Shown here: positions 8,281 to 16,842 of the stretch, in pieces
Layout: each line of letters starts with the position of its first letter
Position numbering within the stretch: position 1 is the first letter of the stretch
NCBI GenBank assembly: GCA_902622575.1
Contig: CACNQJ010000010.1
Location: 1 to 41,176, forward strand
Direction: 5' to 3'
DNA: 41,176 nucleotides
Origin: an uncultured Bacteroidota bacterium
GTDB taxonomy: Bacteria; Bacteroidota; Bacteroidia; Flavobacteriales; Flavobacteriaceae
The notes under the pieces: generated by a model
The model's input: only the letters and a program-made list of their open reading frames with translations
What the model was told of the DNA's origin: nothing
The model's database searches: none
Translations under genes and position numbers: made by a program

Positions 8281-10033
8281 TTTTAAATTGTTTGCGCGGC
8301 TGGTTAGATATGTCAGCCCTTATAAGTTTAATTTTATTTTCGTATCAATATCAGCAATTTTAATTTCATTTTTTTCTATACTCAACCAATACTTGTTGAA
8401 AATAGCTGTTGATGATTTTATTACTCTTCGAAATTACGATGGCTTGTTTGCCATAACATCAATTATGATAGGTGTTCTAATCCTGCAAGTTATATTTCAG
8501 TTCTTATTTGTATTTTTTACTAACCTCCTTGGTCAAAAAGTTGTATTTGATATTAGAAAGAAATTATTTTCAAAAATAATTTCCTTTAAAATGTCATATT
8601 ATAATAAATCTTCTGTGGGCAGACTGGTAACTCGTACAGTCAATGATATGGAAACAATTGCAAGCATTTTTAGCCAGGGTTTATTCATGATTGTTGCTGA
8701 TTTAATCCTGATGTTTTCAGTTTTGATAGTTATGATATTATTAAGCTTAAAACTATCTTTTATTATTTTTCTTGTTTTGCCATTTATTCTTATCGCAACC
8801 AGATTATTTCAAATGGCAATGAAAGTTGCATTTAATCAAGTAAGAAATGAAGTTGCTAACTTAAATTCCTTTGTGCAGGAACGTCTTTCAGGCATGAAGG
8901 AAATACAGATTTTTAACAGACAGAGTATTGAATACAAAAATTTTAGAGAAATTAACGAAAGACACAAACAGGCTTGGTTAAAAACTGTTTGGTATAACTC
9001 AATCTTTTTTCCTCTCTCTGAAATCTCAACATCAATTACCATAGGATTGATTGTATGGTACGCTGGATTTAATAATGTGGCAGTTGAAAATTCCATAAGT
9101 CTTGGTACAATATTTTTATTTATACAATTATCACAAATGCTATTCAGACCCTTGAGACAAATAGCAGATAAATTTAACACACTTCAAATGGGAATGGTTG
9201 CCGCCAACAGAGTTTTTAAAATTTTGGATACTAGAGAGAATTTGAATGATTCTGGTAAAATACGAGAGGAAATTATAAAAGGTAAAATTTCATTTGAAAA
9301 TGTAAATTTTGAGTATGAAAAAAATACGCCTGTGCTAAGAAACATATCCTTGAGTATTAAAAAAGGGGAGATGATAGCAATTGTTGGGCCAACAGGATCA
9401 GGAAAATCTACAATCATTAAATTAATTTTGAGATTTTTTGAATTGGAAAATGGAAAAATTAGTATTGATAATATAAATATCAAGGACTATTCAATCAAAA
9501 ATCTTAGATCTCAGATAGCACTGGTATCTCAAGATATTTTCCTTTTTGCAGACTCCATTTACAATAACATCTCTCTCTTTAATAAAAAAATAACCAAGCA
9601 AGAAGTTGAAAGAGCTGCAAAAGATATTGGGATTCTCGAATTCATAAATAGTCTACCAGGTGGATTTAATTATAATGTTAAAGAAAGAGGAGTCATGTTA
9701 TCAGAGGGTCAACGACAATTAATTTCATTTTTAAGAGCATATGTCTCTAATCCTAAGATTTTAATTTTAGATGAAGCAACTTCATCAATTGATTCCAGAA
9801 CTGAGCAACTAATTCAGTATGCAACAAATAAAATTATAGACGAAAAGACGTCTATAATAATCGCACATAGATTGTCAACAATTCTAAATGCAGACAAGAT
9901 ATTATTTATAGATAATGGTGAGATCAGAGAGTATGGCGCTCACAAAGAATTGATAAAAATTGAAAATGGATTTTACAAAAAATTGTTTGATTGTCAATTT
10001 AAAGATACTGAACTACTCAACCAAATCAGTTGA
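8261..10033 (+). CDS. MsbA-like ABC exporter (fused membrane and ATPase domains)
   Basis: A 590-residue half-transporter. Residues about 20-310 are a six-helix ABC exporter membrane domain. The ATPase domain carries Walker A GPTGSGKST (about 376-384), signature LSEGQRQL, Walker B ILILDEATSSID and the H-loop IIAHRLSTI, all intact. It probably works as a dimer exporting lipid-like or xenobiotic compounds; the substrate cannot be told from sequence. It overlaps truA by 20 nt upstream. Its 3' end overlaps the 3' end of cdaA on the opposite strand by 21 nt. An MsbA role in lipid A export is possible but unproven. Confidence 0.9.
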   Translation: MNKRKFNFKLFARLVRYVSPYKFNFIFVSISAILISFFSILNQYLLKIAVDDFITLRNYDGLFAITSIMIGVLILQVIFQFLFVFFTNLLGQKVVFDIRKKLFSKIISFKMSYYNKSSVGRLVTRTVNDMETIASIFSQGLFMIVADLILMFSVLIVMILLSLKLSFIIFLVLPFILIATRLFQMAMKVAFNQVRNEVANLNSFVQERLSGMKEIQIFNRQSIEYKNFREINERHKQAWLKTVWYNSIFFPLSEISTSITIGLIVWYAGFNNVAVENSISLGTIFLFIQLSQMLFRPLRQIADKFNTLQMGMVAANRVFKILDTRENLNDSGKIREEIIKGKISFENVNFEYEKNTPVLRNISLSIKKGEMIAIVGPTGSGKSTIIKLILRFFELENGKISIDNINIKDYSIKNLRSQIALVSQDIFLFADSIYNNISLFNKKITKQEVERAAKDIGILEFINSLPGGFNYNVKERGVMLSEGQRQLISFLRAYVSNPKILILDEATSSIDSRTEQLIQYATNKIIDEKTSIIIAHRLSTILNADKILFIDNGEIREYGAHKELIKIENGFYKKLFDCQFKDTELLNQIS

Positions 10034-10804
10034 TAGTAAATTTCTTAATTCCTCATCATTTTTACAATTAATTATTTTACCATCTTTAATGTATGATAAT
10101 TTTCCAGTCTCTTCAGAAATAACAACCGATACAGCATCTGATTCCTCAGTAACTCCAATCCCAGCTTTATGTCTCAGTCCCAATGACTTATTAATTTTTT
10201 TATTTTTTGATACGGGTAATGTAACTCTTGATGCAACGATAACATTTCCAACAACTATGACAGCACCATCATGTAATGGACTATTTTTGTAGAAAATGCT
10301 TTCAATAATAGGAAGAGAAAGCTCTGCATTAATTGAATCTCCATCATCTTTAACAAAATCAAGATTATTATTTCTTTCAAAAACAAAAATTGCACCGGTT
10401 TTATCTTTTTTTAGTTTATTACACGCTAACATAAACTCATCGACATTTAGCTTTGTTTGTTCTTTGCTTATTTTGAAAAAAAGACTGAAACGTTTCCATA
10501 TTGATTTGTTATTGGTTATCCTTGATGATCCTAACAGGAGCAAAAACTTTCTTATTTCTTGTTGAAAAACAATAATTACAGCAAATACACCGACACCGAT
10601 GAAACCACCCAGAATACTGCTAAGAATATTCATGTTTAGTAAGTCTGTAATCCACCAAACTACATAAATTATAACAAAACCTCTGAAAACAACTATAGCT
10701 GCTGTTCCTCTAACTAGCTTATATGCATAATAAAGCAATACTGCAACAAGTATAACATCAATAATTGGTAAAATTGTGGATTTTATTAAATCAAGGATTT
10801 CCAA
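10013..10804 (-). CDS. cdaA: diadenylate cyclase CdaA (DisA_N domain)
   Basis: A 263-residue membrane-bound cyclic-di-AMP synthase. Three N-terminal transmembrane helices (about residues 10-30, 35-55, 60-80) precede the DisA_N domain (about 105-240). The catalytic motif LHDGAVIV (Asp179-Gly180-Ala181) is intact. The second motif, usually RHR, reads RHK (211-213, GLRHKAGIG), a conservative change. Cyclic-di-AMP controls osmolyte and cell-wall homeostasis in many bacteria. It lies 16 nt downstream of folP on the same strand, so a folP-cdaA operon is likely, and it converges with the ABC exporter with a 21-nt overlap. Confidence 0.93.
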   Translation of the reverse strand: MEILDLIKSTILPIIDVILVAVLLYYAYKLVRGTAAIVVFRGFVIIYVVWWITDLLNMNILSSILGGFIGVGVFAVIIVFQQEIRKFLLLLGSSRITNNKSIWKRFSLFFKISKEQTKLNVDEFMLACNKLKKDKTGAIFVFERNNNLDFVKDDGDSINAELSLPIIESIFYKNSPLHDGAVIVVGNVIVASRVTLPVSKNKKINKSLGLRHKAGIGVTEESDAVSVVISEETGKLSYIKDGKIINCKNDEELRNLLSTDLVE

Positions 10805-10820
10805 AGCATTACAAAATTAG

Positions 10821-11654
10821 TCAAATTAGACTATTTATTGTTTTTTCATATAAAATAATACATTCTTTAGCTTCTTTAACATCATGAACTCTAAGTATTT
10901 TTGCCCCTTTTGTTAAAGCTATTGTGTTTAAACAAGATGTTCCATTTAGAGCATTTTCAGAATTTGTTTTTAATGTATTGTAGATCATAGATTTTCTGGA
11001 AAAACCTGTAAGTATAGGTAAGTCTAAAATTAAAAATTTTTCAAGATTATTTAGGATTTCGAAATTATGTTCTGTGGTTTTTCCAAACCCAAATCCTGGA
11101 TCAGCTATTAAATCAGTAATTCCAAACTCATGAGCAACTTTAATTCTTTCTGCAAGAAATTGAATTATCTCAATTACTACATCTTTGTAGCTGGGTGATT
11201 GCTGCATGGTTTTAGGATTTCCTTTCATATGCATCAAAATATATGGACAATTGTATTTTGAAATAGTTTCTAACATTTTATTATCCATGTTTCCTGAACT
11301 TATATCATTTATAATATCTGCACCCTCGTTGAGTGAAACTCTAGCAACTTCAGATCTAAATGTATCAATAGAAATTATTAATTCAGGGAATTTTTTTCTT
11401 ATAAATTGAAGAGTTTTAATAATCCTAGATATTTCATCATTCTCACTAATTTCTTTAGCCCCTGGTCGTGAACTATATCCTCCAATATCTAGAAAATCCA
11501 TTCCATTTTTAATCATTTCGGAAACATGTGATTCTATCTTTCCTAAATCAAAGAACTTACCACCATCATAGAAAGAGTCTGGTGTCAAATTTAGAATTCC
11601 CATTACTTTGGGTTTAGATAAATCGATAAGATTTCCACGAATATTAATATTCAT
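10821..11654 (-). CDS. folP: dihydropteroate synthase
   Basis: A 277-residue TIM-barrel enzyme that condenses p-aminobenzoate with dihydropterin pyrophosphate. The signature elements are MGILNLTPDSFYDGGKF (residues about 18-34), DIGGYSSRPGA (about 56-66), the DIINDIS segment, the GFGFGKT loop and GFSRKS near the C terminus. The length is normal. It is the first gene of a probable folP-cdaA operon, divergent from the DUF1599 gene with 56 nt between, and a near-consensus promoter is visible on its side. Confidence 0.96.
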   Translation of the reverse strand: MNINIRGNLIDLSKPKVMGILNLTPDSFYDGGKFFDLGKIESHVSEMIKNGMDFLDIGGYSSRPGAKEISENDEISRIIKTLQFIRKKFPELIISIDTFRSEVARVSLNEGADIINDISSGNMDNKMLETISKYNCPYILMHMKGNPKTMQQSPSYKDVVIEIIQFLAERIKVAHEFGITDLIADPGFGFGKTTEHNFEILNNLEKFLILDLPILTGFSRKSMIYNTLKTNSENALNGTSCLNTIALTKGAKILRVHDVKEAKECIILYEKTINSLI

Positions 11655-11686
11655 TTAACGAATTAGTTTATTAGGTAATTTTAATC

Positions 11687-11717
11687 GAAATTTACATAAA
11701 ATAAGTATTTGTGACAA
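11687..11717 (-). promoter_or_regulatory. promoter for folP-cdaA
   Basis: On the reverse strand TTG (11717-11715), a 20-nt spacer, then TAAATTTC (11694-11687), one mismatch from TAnnTTTG. Spacing is ideal. The -33 element overlaps the first codons of the divergent DUF1599 gene. Confidence 0.4.
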
Positions 11718-12244
11718 CAGAAAACCAATTTGACACAGTAATTGAAAATTGTTTAGATATTTTTTCAAAGAAAATGAAAGATTATGGTAGTGCTTGGAGA
11801 ATACTAAGACTTCCATCTCTTACAGATCAGATTTACATAAAAGCTCAGAGAATAAGAGGTATTCAAACTAATAGAACAAAAAAAATAGATGAGGGCCAAG
11901 TATCTGAGTTTATTGGAATAGTGAATTACTCAGTGATGTCTCTAATCCAAATTGATTTGGGTGTTGTAGATGAACCTGACTTGAATATGAATCAAGCGTT
12001 AAACAATTACAAAAAACAAATTGATATTGTAAAAAACCTCATGAAAGATAAAAATCATGATTACGGAGAGGCTTGGAGAGAAATGAGAATAAGCTCTTTA
12101 ACTGATTTGATAATTCAAAAATTACTCAGAGTAAAGCAAATTGAAGACAATGACGGTGAAACACTGATTAGCGAAGGCATTGATGCTAATTATCAAGATA
12201 TTATAAACTACTCGGTTTTTGCTCTTATTTTACTAAATCATTAA
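11711..12244 (+). CDS. DUF1599 protein with two repeats (GTG start)
   Basis: A 177-residue Bacteroidota DUF1599 protein starting with GTG. It consists of two copies of the same module. Residues about 12-80 contain KMKDYGSAWRILRLPSLTDQ, and about 102-175 contain KNHDYGEAWREMRISSLTD; each ends in a NYSVxxLIxx helix. The function is not established. The soluble, helical, acidic-motif character recalls nucleotide-pyrophosphohydrolase-like folds, but that is only an impression. It lies between folP (divergent) and the OppB-type permease gene 6 nt downstream, a neighbourhood of folP, DUF1599 and tpiA often seen in flavobacteria. Confidence 0.8.
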   Translation: MTTENQFDTVIENCLDIFSKKMKDYGSAWRILRLPSLTDQIYIKAQRIRGIQTNRTKKIDEGQVSEFIGIVNYSVMSLIQIDLGVVDEPDLNMNQALNNYKKQIDIVKNLMKDKNHDYGEAWREMRISSLTDLIIQKLLRVKQIEDNDGETLISEGIDANYQDIINYSVFALILLNH

Positions 12245-12250
12245 TTTTTT

Positions 12251-13303
12251 ATGAAGTTATTAAACATCTTATTTACTCTATTTGGTGTTGTAACAGTAAT
12301 TTTTTTTCTTTTTCAAATATTACCTGGAGATCCTGCCAGAATGATGATGGATCAAAATGAAAATGCAGAGCAGTTAAGCATAATAAAAAAGAAATATGGT
12401 TTTGATGAGCCAGTATTCAAACAATATTTATATTATTTGAATGATTTGTCATTAATTTCAATTCATTCCAAGAATCCGGAAAAAATTAATTTTTTAAAAA
12501 ATGACAAATATTCTTTTATTAAGGTTGCTGATTTTAAAAACTCCTCATTGGTTGTCAAATACCCATACTTGAGGGAATCTTACCAGCGTAGAGGTGTTAA
12601 GGTGTCTACAATTATTTTAAATACTTTTCCAAACACAGTTATTTTAGCATTATCATCTATAATTTTTGCTACAATATTTGGTTTGTTTTTGGGTATTTTA
12701 TCAGCTGTCTACAAGGGAACATTTTTTGACAACAGTATTCAACTATTTAGCACATTTGGAATGAGTATGCCTTCATTTCTAAGTTCCATAATTTTTGCTT
12801 GGATTTTTGGTTTTGTTTTGGCTGATTTAACAGGGCTAAATATGACTGGGAGTTTGTATGAGCTGGATGATTTTGGAAATGAATATAAATTACAGTTAAA
12901 AAATTTAATACTACCAGCTGTTGTTTTGGGTATTAGACCGATAGCAGTTATAAGTATGATGATGCGAAATTCACTTATAGAAACATTAAAAAAGAATTAT
13001 GTGATAACTGCATATGCTAAAGGATTGTCAAAATCAAAAGTAATACTTAATCATTGTATTAAGAATTCTCTGAACCCAGTTGTTACAGCTCTTTCTGGTT
13101 GGTTTGCAAGCTTACTGGCAGGCTCAGTGTTTGTTGAATATATATTTGGATGGAATGGTTTGGGTAGAGAAATAGTCAATTCTTTAAACTTATTAGATGT
13201 CCCTGTAATAATTGGTGCAGTCATAGTTGTAAGCTTTTCTTTTATAATCATTAATATATTTGTAGATTATATTTATAAAGTTTTAGATCCAAGAATAAAC
13301 TAA
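12251..13303 (+). CDS. OppB/DppB-type ABC transporter permease
   Basis: A 350-residue inner-membrane permease of the oligopeptide/dipeptide type. The N-terminal helix is followed by the ILPGDPARMMMD segment typical of OppB/DppB, a periplasmic insert (about 60-115), and five further helices. The ATPase-contacting EAA loop reads YAKGLSKSKVILNHCIKNSL (about 255-274). No partner permease, ATPase or binding protein is adjacent, so those must lie elsewhere. It sits 6 nt after the DUF1599 gene and 2 nt before tpiA, forming one tight operon. Substrate unknown, presumably peptides. Confidence 0.85.
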   Translation: MKLLNILFTLFGVVTVIFFLFQILPGDPARMMMDQNENAEQLSIIKKKYGFDEPVFKQYLYYLNDLSLISIHSKNPEKINFLKNDKYSFIKVADFKNSSLVVKYPYLRESYQRRGVKVSTIILNTFPNTVILALSSIIFATIFGLFLGILSAVYKGTFFDNSIQLFSTFGMSMPSFLSSIIFAWIFGFVLADLTGLNMTGSLYELDDFGNEYKLQLKNLILPAVVLGIRPIAVISMMMRNSLIETLKKNYVITAYAKGLSKSKVILNHCIKNSLNPVVTALSGWFASLLAGSVFVEYIFGWNGLGREIVNSLNLLDVPVIIGAVIVVSFSFIIINIFVDYIYKVLDPRIN

Positions 13304-13305
13304 AT

Positions 13306-14058
13306 ATGAGAAGAAAAATTGTCGCGGGAAATTGGAAAATGAATAACAATTTTAATCAATCAATGGAATTGATTGATTTAATAATTAAAAATTCTAAAAA
13401 AGAAAGTAAATGTGAGATTTACGTTTCACCTGCCTACCCTTTTCTAAAAGATGTTCGAATTAGGTGTAGCTCATCAGATATTAAAGTTATGGCTCAAAAT
13501 GTGTCTCACACTAATCATGGTGCATTTACGGGCGATGTTTCATGCAATATGCTTCAAAGTATTGGTGTAAATAGTGTTATTATTGGACACTCAGAAAGAA
13601 GGACCTTTTTTAAAGAAACAGATGAACTACTGCTAAATAAATTGGAATTATGTGTTGAAAATGATTTTGAAATTTTTTATTGTATTGGAGAGAATCTAGA
13701 AGCCAGAAAATCTAACAGGGCCTACCAAGTCATCGAAACCCAATTAAATAATACTATTTTTAATATTTCTAATATTAATCCAAAAAAATTAGTTATGGCA
13801 TATGAACCAGTTTGGGCTATTGGAACAGGTTTAACTGCAAAACCCATAGAGGCTCAAGAGATGCACCATTTTATAAGAGAGAAATTTAAAAATAATTATA
13901 ATAATGATGTGTCTTCTAATTTGACAATAATTTATGGTGGCAGTGTCAAGCCTGATTCTGCAAAAGATATTTTTCTACAACCTGATGTTGATGGAGGATT
14001 GATTGGAGGAGCATCATTAAACTCAAATGATTTTTCAGATATTATCAATTCAATTTAA
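13306..14058 (+). CDS. tpiA: triosephosphate isomerase
   Basis: A 250-residue glycolytic TIM barrel interconverting dihydroxyacetone phosphate and glyceraldehyde 3-phosphate. Catalytic elements are intact: GNWKMN with Lys (residues 8-13), IIGHSERR with His (about 91-98), YEPVWAIGTG with Glu (about 165-174) and the phosphate-binding YGGSVKP. It starts 2 nt after the permease stop, so it is expressed from the same transcript. clpS follows after 41 nt. Confidence 0.97.
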   Translation: MRRKIVAGNWKMNNNFNQSMELIDLIIKNSKKESKCEIYVSPAYPFLKDVRIRCSSSDIKVMAQNVSHTNHGAFTGDVSCNMLQSIGVNSVIIGHSERRTFFKETDELLLNKLELCVENDFEIFYCIGENLEARKSNRAYQVIETQLNNTIFNISNINPKKLVMAYEPVWAIGTGLTAKPIEAQEMHHFIREKFKNNYNNDVSSNLTIIYGGSVKPDSAKDIFLQPDVDGGLIGGASLNSNDFSDIINSI

Positions 14059-14074
14059 CTTAATATAAAAATCG

Positions 14075-14082
14075 TAAATTAG
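14075..14082 (+). promoter_or_regulatory. possible -7 box (TAAATTAG) for clpS
   Basis: TAAATTAG followed by C differs by one base from TAnnTTTG and lies 17 nt before the clpS ATG. No -33 TTG is seen. The same TTAGC variant occurs before tRNA-His and the M28 peptidase gene. Confidence 0.3.
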
Positions 14083-14099
14083 CACCTAACTAACTGGTT

Positions 14100-14375
14100 A
14101 TGAGTGTTAAAGAGAAAGAAAAAAAAGATTACTCTGTTGATGAACTGAAAGGTGATGAGCACCAAATTATTCTTTACAATGATGATTTTAATACTTTTGA
14201 CCACGTCATTGAATCATTAATCAATATATGCGATCACAGCCCTGTACAAGCAGAGCAGTGCACACTCATAGTTCATTACAAAGGTAAATGTTCAGTAAAG
14301 TCTGGTACACTTATTGATTTAAAACCAAGGTTAAAGCGGCTGATTGAAGCAAACCTCTCAGCCGAAATAATTTAA
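14100..14375 (+). CDS. clpS: ATP-dependent Clp protease adaptor ClpS
   Basis: A 91-residue ClpS. A charged flexible N terminus (residues 1-20) precedes the core IILYNDDFNTFDHVIESL, whose NDD motif binds N-degron substrates, and a VHYKGKCSVKSG segment. ClpS delivers N-end-rule substrates to a Clp ATPase. The length is normal. It lies between tpiA and a GPx gene; in many flavobacteria prmA stands between tpiA and clpS, but here it is absent. A weak promoter-like box precedes it. Confidence 0.93.
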   Translation: MSVKEKEKKDYSVDELKGDEHQIILYNDDFNTFDHVIESLINICDHSPVQAEQCTLIVHYKGKCSVKSGTLIDLKPRLKRLIEANLSAEII

Positions 14376-14385
14376 TTAGTGTTTT

Positions 14386-14937
14386 ATGAAATTAATTTTT
14401 AGTTTATCAATGATTCTTTTTTTTAATTGTATCTTTTCGCAAACTAACAATGTTGTGCCAAAATCAATACATAGTTTTGATGTTACAGATATATATGGTA
14501 ATAAATTCGACTTTAAAAGTCTTAAGGGTAAGAAGGTGATGGTTGTTAATACAGCATCTAAATGCGGACTTACTTATCAGTACAAAAACCTTGAAAAGTT
14601 ATACAAGGACTACAAAGATGACAATTTTATAATTATAGGCTTTCCTGCAAATAATTTTTTATGGCAAGAACCTGGATCAAATGAAAAAATTGCATCTTTT
14701 TGTAAGGAGAATTATGGAGTAAGCTTTCCCATGATGAGTAAAATTTCTGTTAAAGGATCAACTATCCATCCGATCTATAAGTTTTTGACAAAAAAAAGTG
14801 AGAATGGAGTATTAGATTCTTCTGTTTCTTGGAATTTTCAAAAATATTTGATTGATGAAAATGGTTATATTGTTAGAGTTGTTTCACCTAGAACTAAACC
14901 AGATGATCAGTCAATTATTGATTGGATTTCCAGTTAA
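14386..14937 (+). CDS. secreted glutathione-peroxidase-family thiol peroxidase
   Basis: A 183-residue GPx-fold protein with an N-terminal signal peptide (about residues 1-19, ending FSQT), so it acts outside the cytoplasm. The peroxidatic site NTASKCGLT has Cys60, the FPANNF loop (86-91) is followed by the glutamine-containing WQEP, and VSWNFQKYLI supplies the catalytic Trp/Asn. The FPCNQF Cys of many homologues is Ala here, while Cys106 (IASFCKENYG) is in place to resolve the disulfide. It probably reduces peroxides using thioredoxin-like donors. It is 10 nt from clpS and 3 nt from the PLP enzyme gene. Confidence 0.88.
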   Translation: MKLIFSLSMILFFNCIFSQTNNVVPKSIHSFDVTDIYGNKFDFKSLKGKKVMVVNTASKCGLTYQYKNLEKLYKDYKDDNFIIIGFPANNFLWQEPGSNEKIASFCKENYGVSFPMMSKISVKGSTIHPIYKFLTKKSENGVLDSSVSWNFQKYLIDENGYIVRVVSPRTKPDDQSIIDWISS

Positions 14938-14940
14938 ACT

Positions 14941-16080
14941 ATGTCAAAAAAATTAAGCACTAAATGTATTCACTCAGGCGGTATTGTTGATGATAATTTT
15001 CATGGTAACATAACTCCAATATATCCTTCCATCACTTATGATTATTTAAAGAGTGATGCCTACCCAAGGTATTTCAATACTCCTAACCAATTATCGGCAG
15101 CAAAAAAAATTGCAGAACTAGAAGGTGCTGAAGATGCTGTTCTTTTTGGTTCTGGACTTGCATCAGTTGCAACTTCGATGTTTTCTTTATTGAGCTCTGG
15201 TGATCATGTTATATTACAGAAATCTCTTTACGGTGGAACAATCAACTTGGTAAATACAGAATTTAAAAAATTCAAGATTGAATTTGATTATGTTGATGTA
15301 AGTAATAATAATGAGTTAGAAAATGCTCTTAATTCTAAAACAAAAATCATTTACATTGAATCACCTAGTAATCCTTTATTGAGTATTACAGATATAAAGT
15401 CTATTGCTTCCTTTGCTAAAAAAAATAATTTAATTTCCATAATTGATAATACATTTGCCAGCCCAGTTAATCAAAATCCAATATCACTAGGTATAGATTT
15501 GGTTATACACAGTGCTACAAAATATTTAGGTGGACACAGTGATATACTTGCAGGTGTCGTTTGTGGTTCAAATGATTTAATATCTGTTATTAAAAAATCT
15601 GGTTTGAACTTTGGTTCAAATATTAGTGAATATATATCATGGCTTTTGGAAAGAAGTATTAAAACTCTGTCAGTAAGAGTTCTACAACAAAATTACAATG
15701 CTTTAAAAATTGCAAATTTTTTATCCAGACATAAAAAAATTAATAAAGTTTATTATCCGGGACTAGAAAAGCACCCAAAACATGATGTTGCTAAACTACA
15801 AATGACAGCTGGATTTGGCGGTATGGTCTCATTTGAGCTTAATGATTCTATTGACTCTGATAAATTTGTTAAAACTCTAAAAATTATTCAACCAACAATG
15901 AGTTTAGCTGGTGTTGAATCCACGATTACTTCTCCAGCAAAAACCTCTCACAAAAAAATGGATCCTGAAGACAGAGATAAAATGGGTATAACTAAAAATC
16001 TTCTTAGATTTTCTGTTGGAATTGAGGATGCAGATGATTTGATAAATGATCTTTTAAATGCTTTAGAAATTAATGAATAA
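14941..16080 (+). CDS. Cys/Met metabolism PLP-dependent enzyme (cystathionine synthase/lyase family)
   Basis: A 379-residue fold-type I PLP enzyme. The PLP lysine is Lys194 in HSATKYLGGHSD. The GSGLASVATSM segment binds the cofactor phosphate, the IDNTFASP segment holds the PLP-contacting Asp, and SLAGVESTITSPAKTSH is the usual C-terminal substrate region. Cystathionine gamma-synthase, gamma/beta-lyase and methionine gamma-lyase cannot be separated by eye. Its 3' end overlaps bshB1 by 8 nt, and bacillithiol needs cysteine, which favours (but does not prove) a role in cysteine supply. Confidence 0.88.
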   Translation: MSKKLSTKCIHSGGIVDDNFHGNITPIYPSITYDYLKSDAYPRYFNTPNQLSAAKKIAELEGAEDAVLFGSGLASVATSMFSLLSSGDHVILQKSLYGGTINLVNTEFKKFKIEFDYVDVSNNNELENALNSKTKIIYIESPSNPLLSITDIKSIASFAKKNNLISIIDNTFASPVNQNPISLGIDLVIHSATKYLGGHSDILAGVVCGSNDLISVIKKSGLNFGSNISEYISWLLERSIKTLSVRVLQQNYNALKIANFLSRHKKINKVYYPGLEKHPKHDVAKLQMTAGFGGMVSFELNDSIDSDKFVKTLKIIQPTMSLAGVESTITSPAKTSHKKMDPEDRDKMGITKNLLRFSVGIEDADDLINDLLNALEINE

Positions 16081-16795
16081 TAACTTAGATATACTTGCTT
16101 TTGGAGCTCATCCAGATGATATTGAGTTGGGATGTGGTGGAACTATAATCAAAGAAGTTCACTCTGGTAAATCTGTTGGTATAATTGATTTGACTAGGGG
16201 CGAACTTGGTACTCGTGGTACACCTGAATTAAGAGACAAGGAAAGTGCTAGTGCTGCAAAAGTTATGGGGGTTAAAATCCGAGAAAATTTAGGATTTAAA
16301 GATGGATTTTTTCAAAATGATGAAAAGCATCAACTTGAAGTAATAAAAATAATTAGAAAATATAAACCTAAGATTGTTTTATGCAATGCAATGGATGATA
16401 GACATATAGATCATCCAAAAGGAGCTGATCTAGTTTCTCATGCTTGTTTTTTAAGCGGATTAGAAAAAATAAAAACAATTTTAGATGGTAAAAAACAACA
16501 ATCTTGGAGACCATTAAATGTTTATCACTACATACAATGGAAGAATATTAGTCCAGATTTTCTTGTTGATATTAGTGGATATGAGGAACTAAAAATGGAT
16601 GCAATTAAATGTTATTCATCGCAGTTCTATGATCCAAAAAGTAAAGAAACAGAGACTTTAATTAGTAAAAAAAATTTTTTGGATACAATCTACAATAGGT
16701 CACTAGATTTAGGTAGACTTATTGGTGTTGATCATGCAGAGGGTTTTACGTCAAATAAAATAGTGGGTGTTGAATCTATTAATGATTTAATTTAA
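16073..16795 (+). CDS. bshB1: bacillithiol biosynthesis deacetylase BshB1
   Basis: A 240-residue PIG-L/LmbE-type zinc deacetylase. Zinc ligands are in AFGAHPDDIELGCGG (residues 10-24) and in DDRHIDHPKGADL (about 103-115). TRGELGTRGTPELR and the C-terminal GVDHAEGF are the BshB1 hallmarks. It removes acetyl from N-acetylglucosaminyl-malate during bacillithiol synthesis; bshA and bshC must be elsewhere. The ATG overlaps the preceding PLP gene by 8 nt, so translation is coupled. Together with the GPx gene this makes a small thiol-redox cluster. Confidence 0.94.
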   Translation: MNNNLDILAFGAHPDDIELGCGGTIIKEVHSGKSVGIIDLTRGELGTRGTPELRDKESASAAKVMGVKIRENLGFKDGFFQNDEKHQLEVIKIIRKYKPKIVLCNAMDDRHIDHPKGADLVSHACFLSGLEKIKTILDGKKQQSWRPLNVYHYIQWKNISPDFLVDISGYEELKMDAIKCYSSQFYDPKSKETETLISKKNFLDTIYNRSLDLGRLIGVDHAEGFTSNKIVGVESINDLI

Positions 16796-16821
16796 TACTA
16801 TTATTTTATAATCAGATATAT

Positions 16822-16829
16822 TATATTAG
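16822..16829 (+). promoter_or_regulatory. possible -7 box (TATATTAG) for tRNA-His
   Basis: TATATTAG followed by C lies 13 nt before the tRNA 5' end, one mismatch from TAnnTTTG. No -33 TTG is visible. Confidence 0.35.
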
Positions 16830-16842
16830 CGAACTCAAAAAT

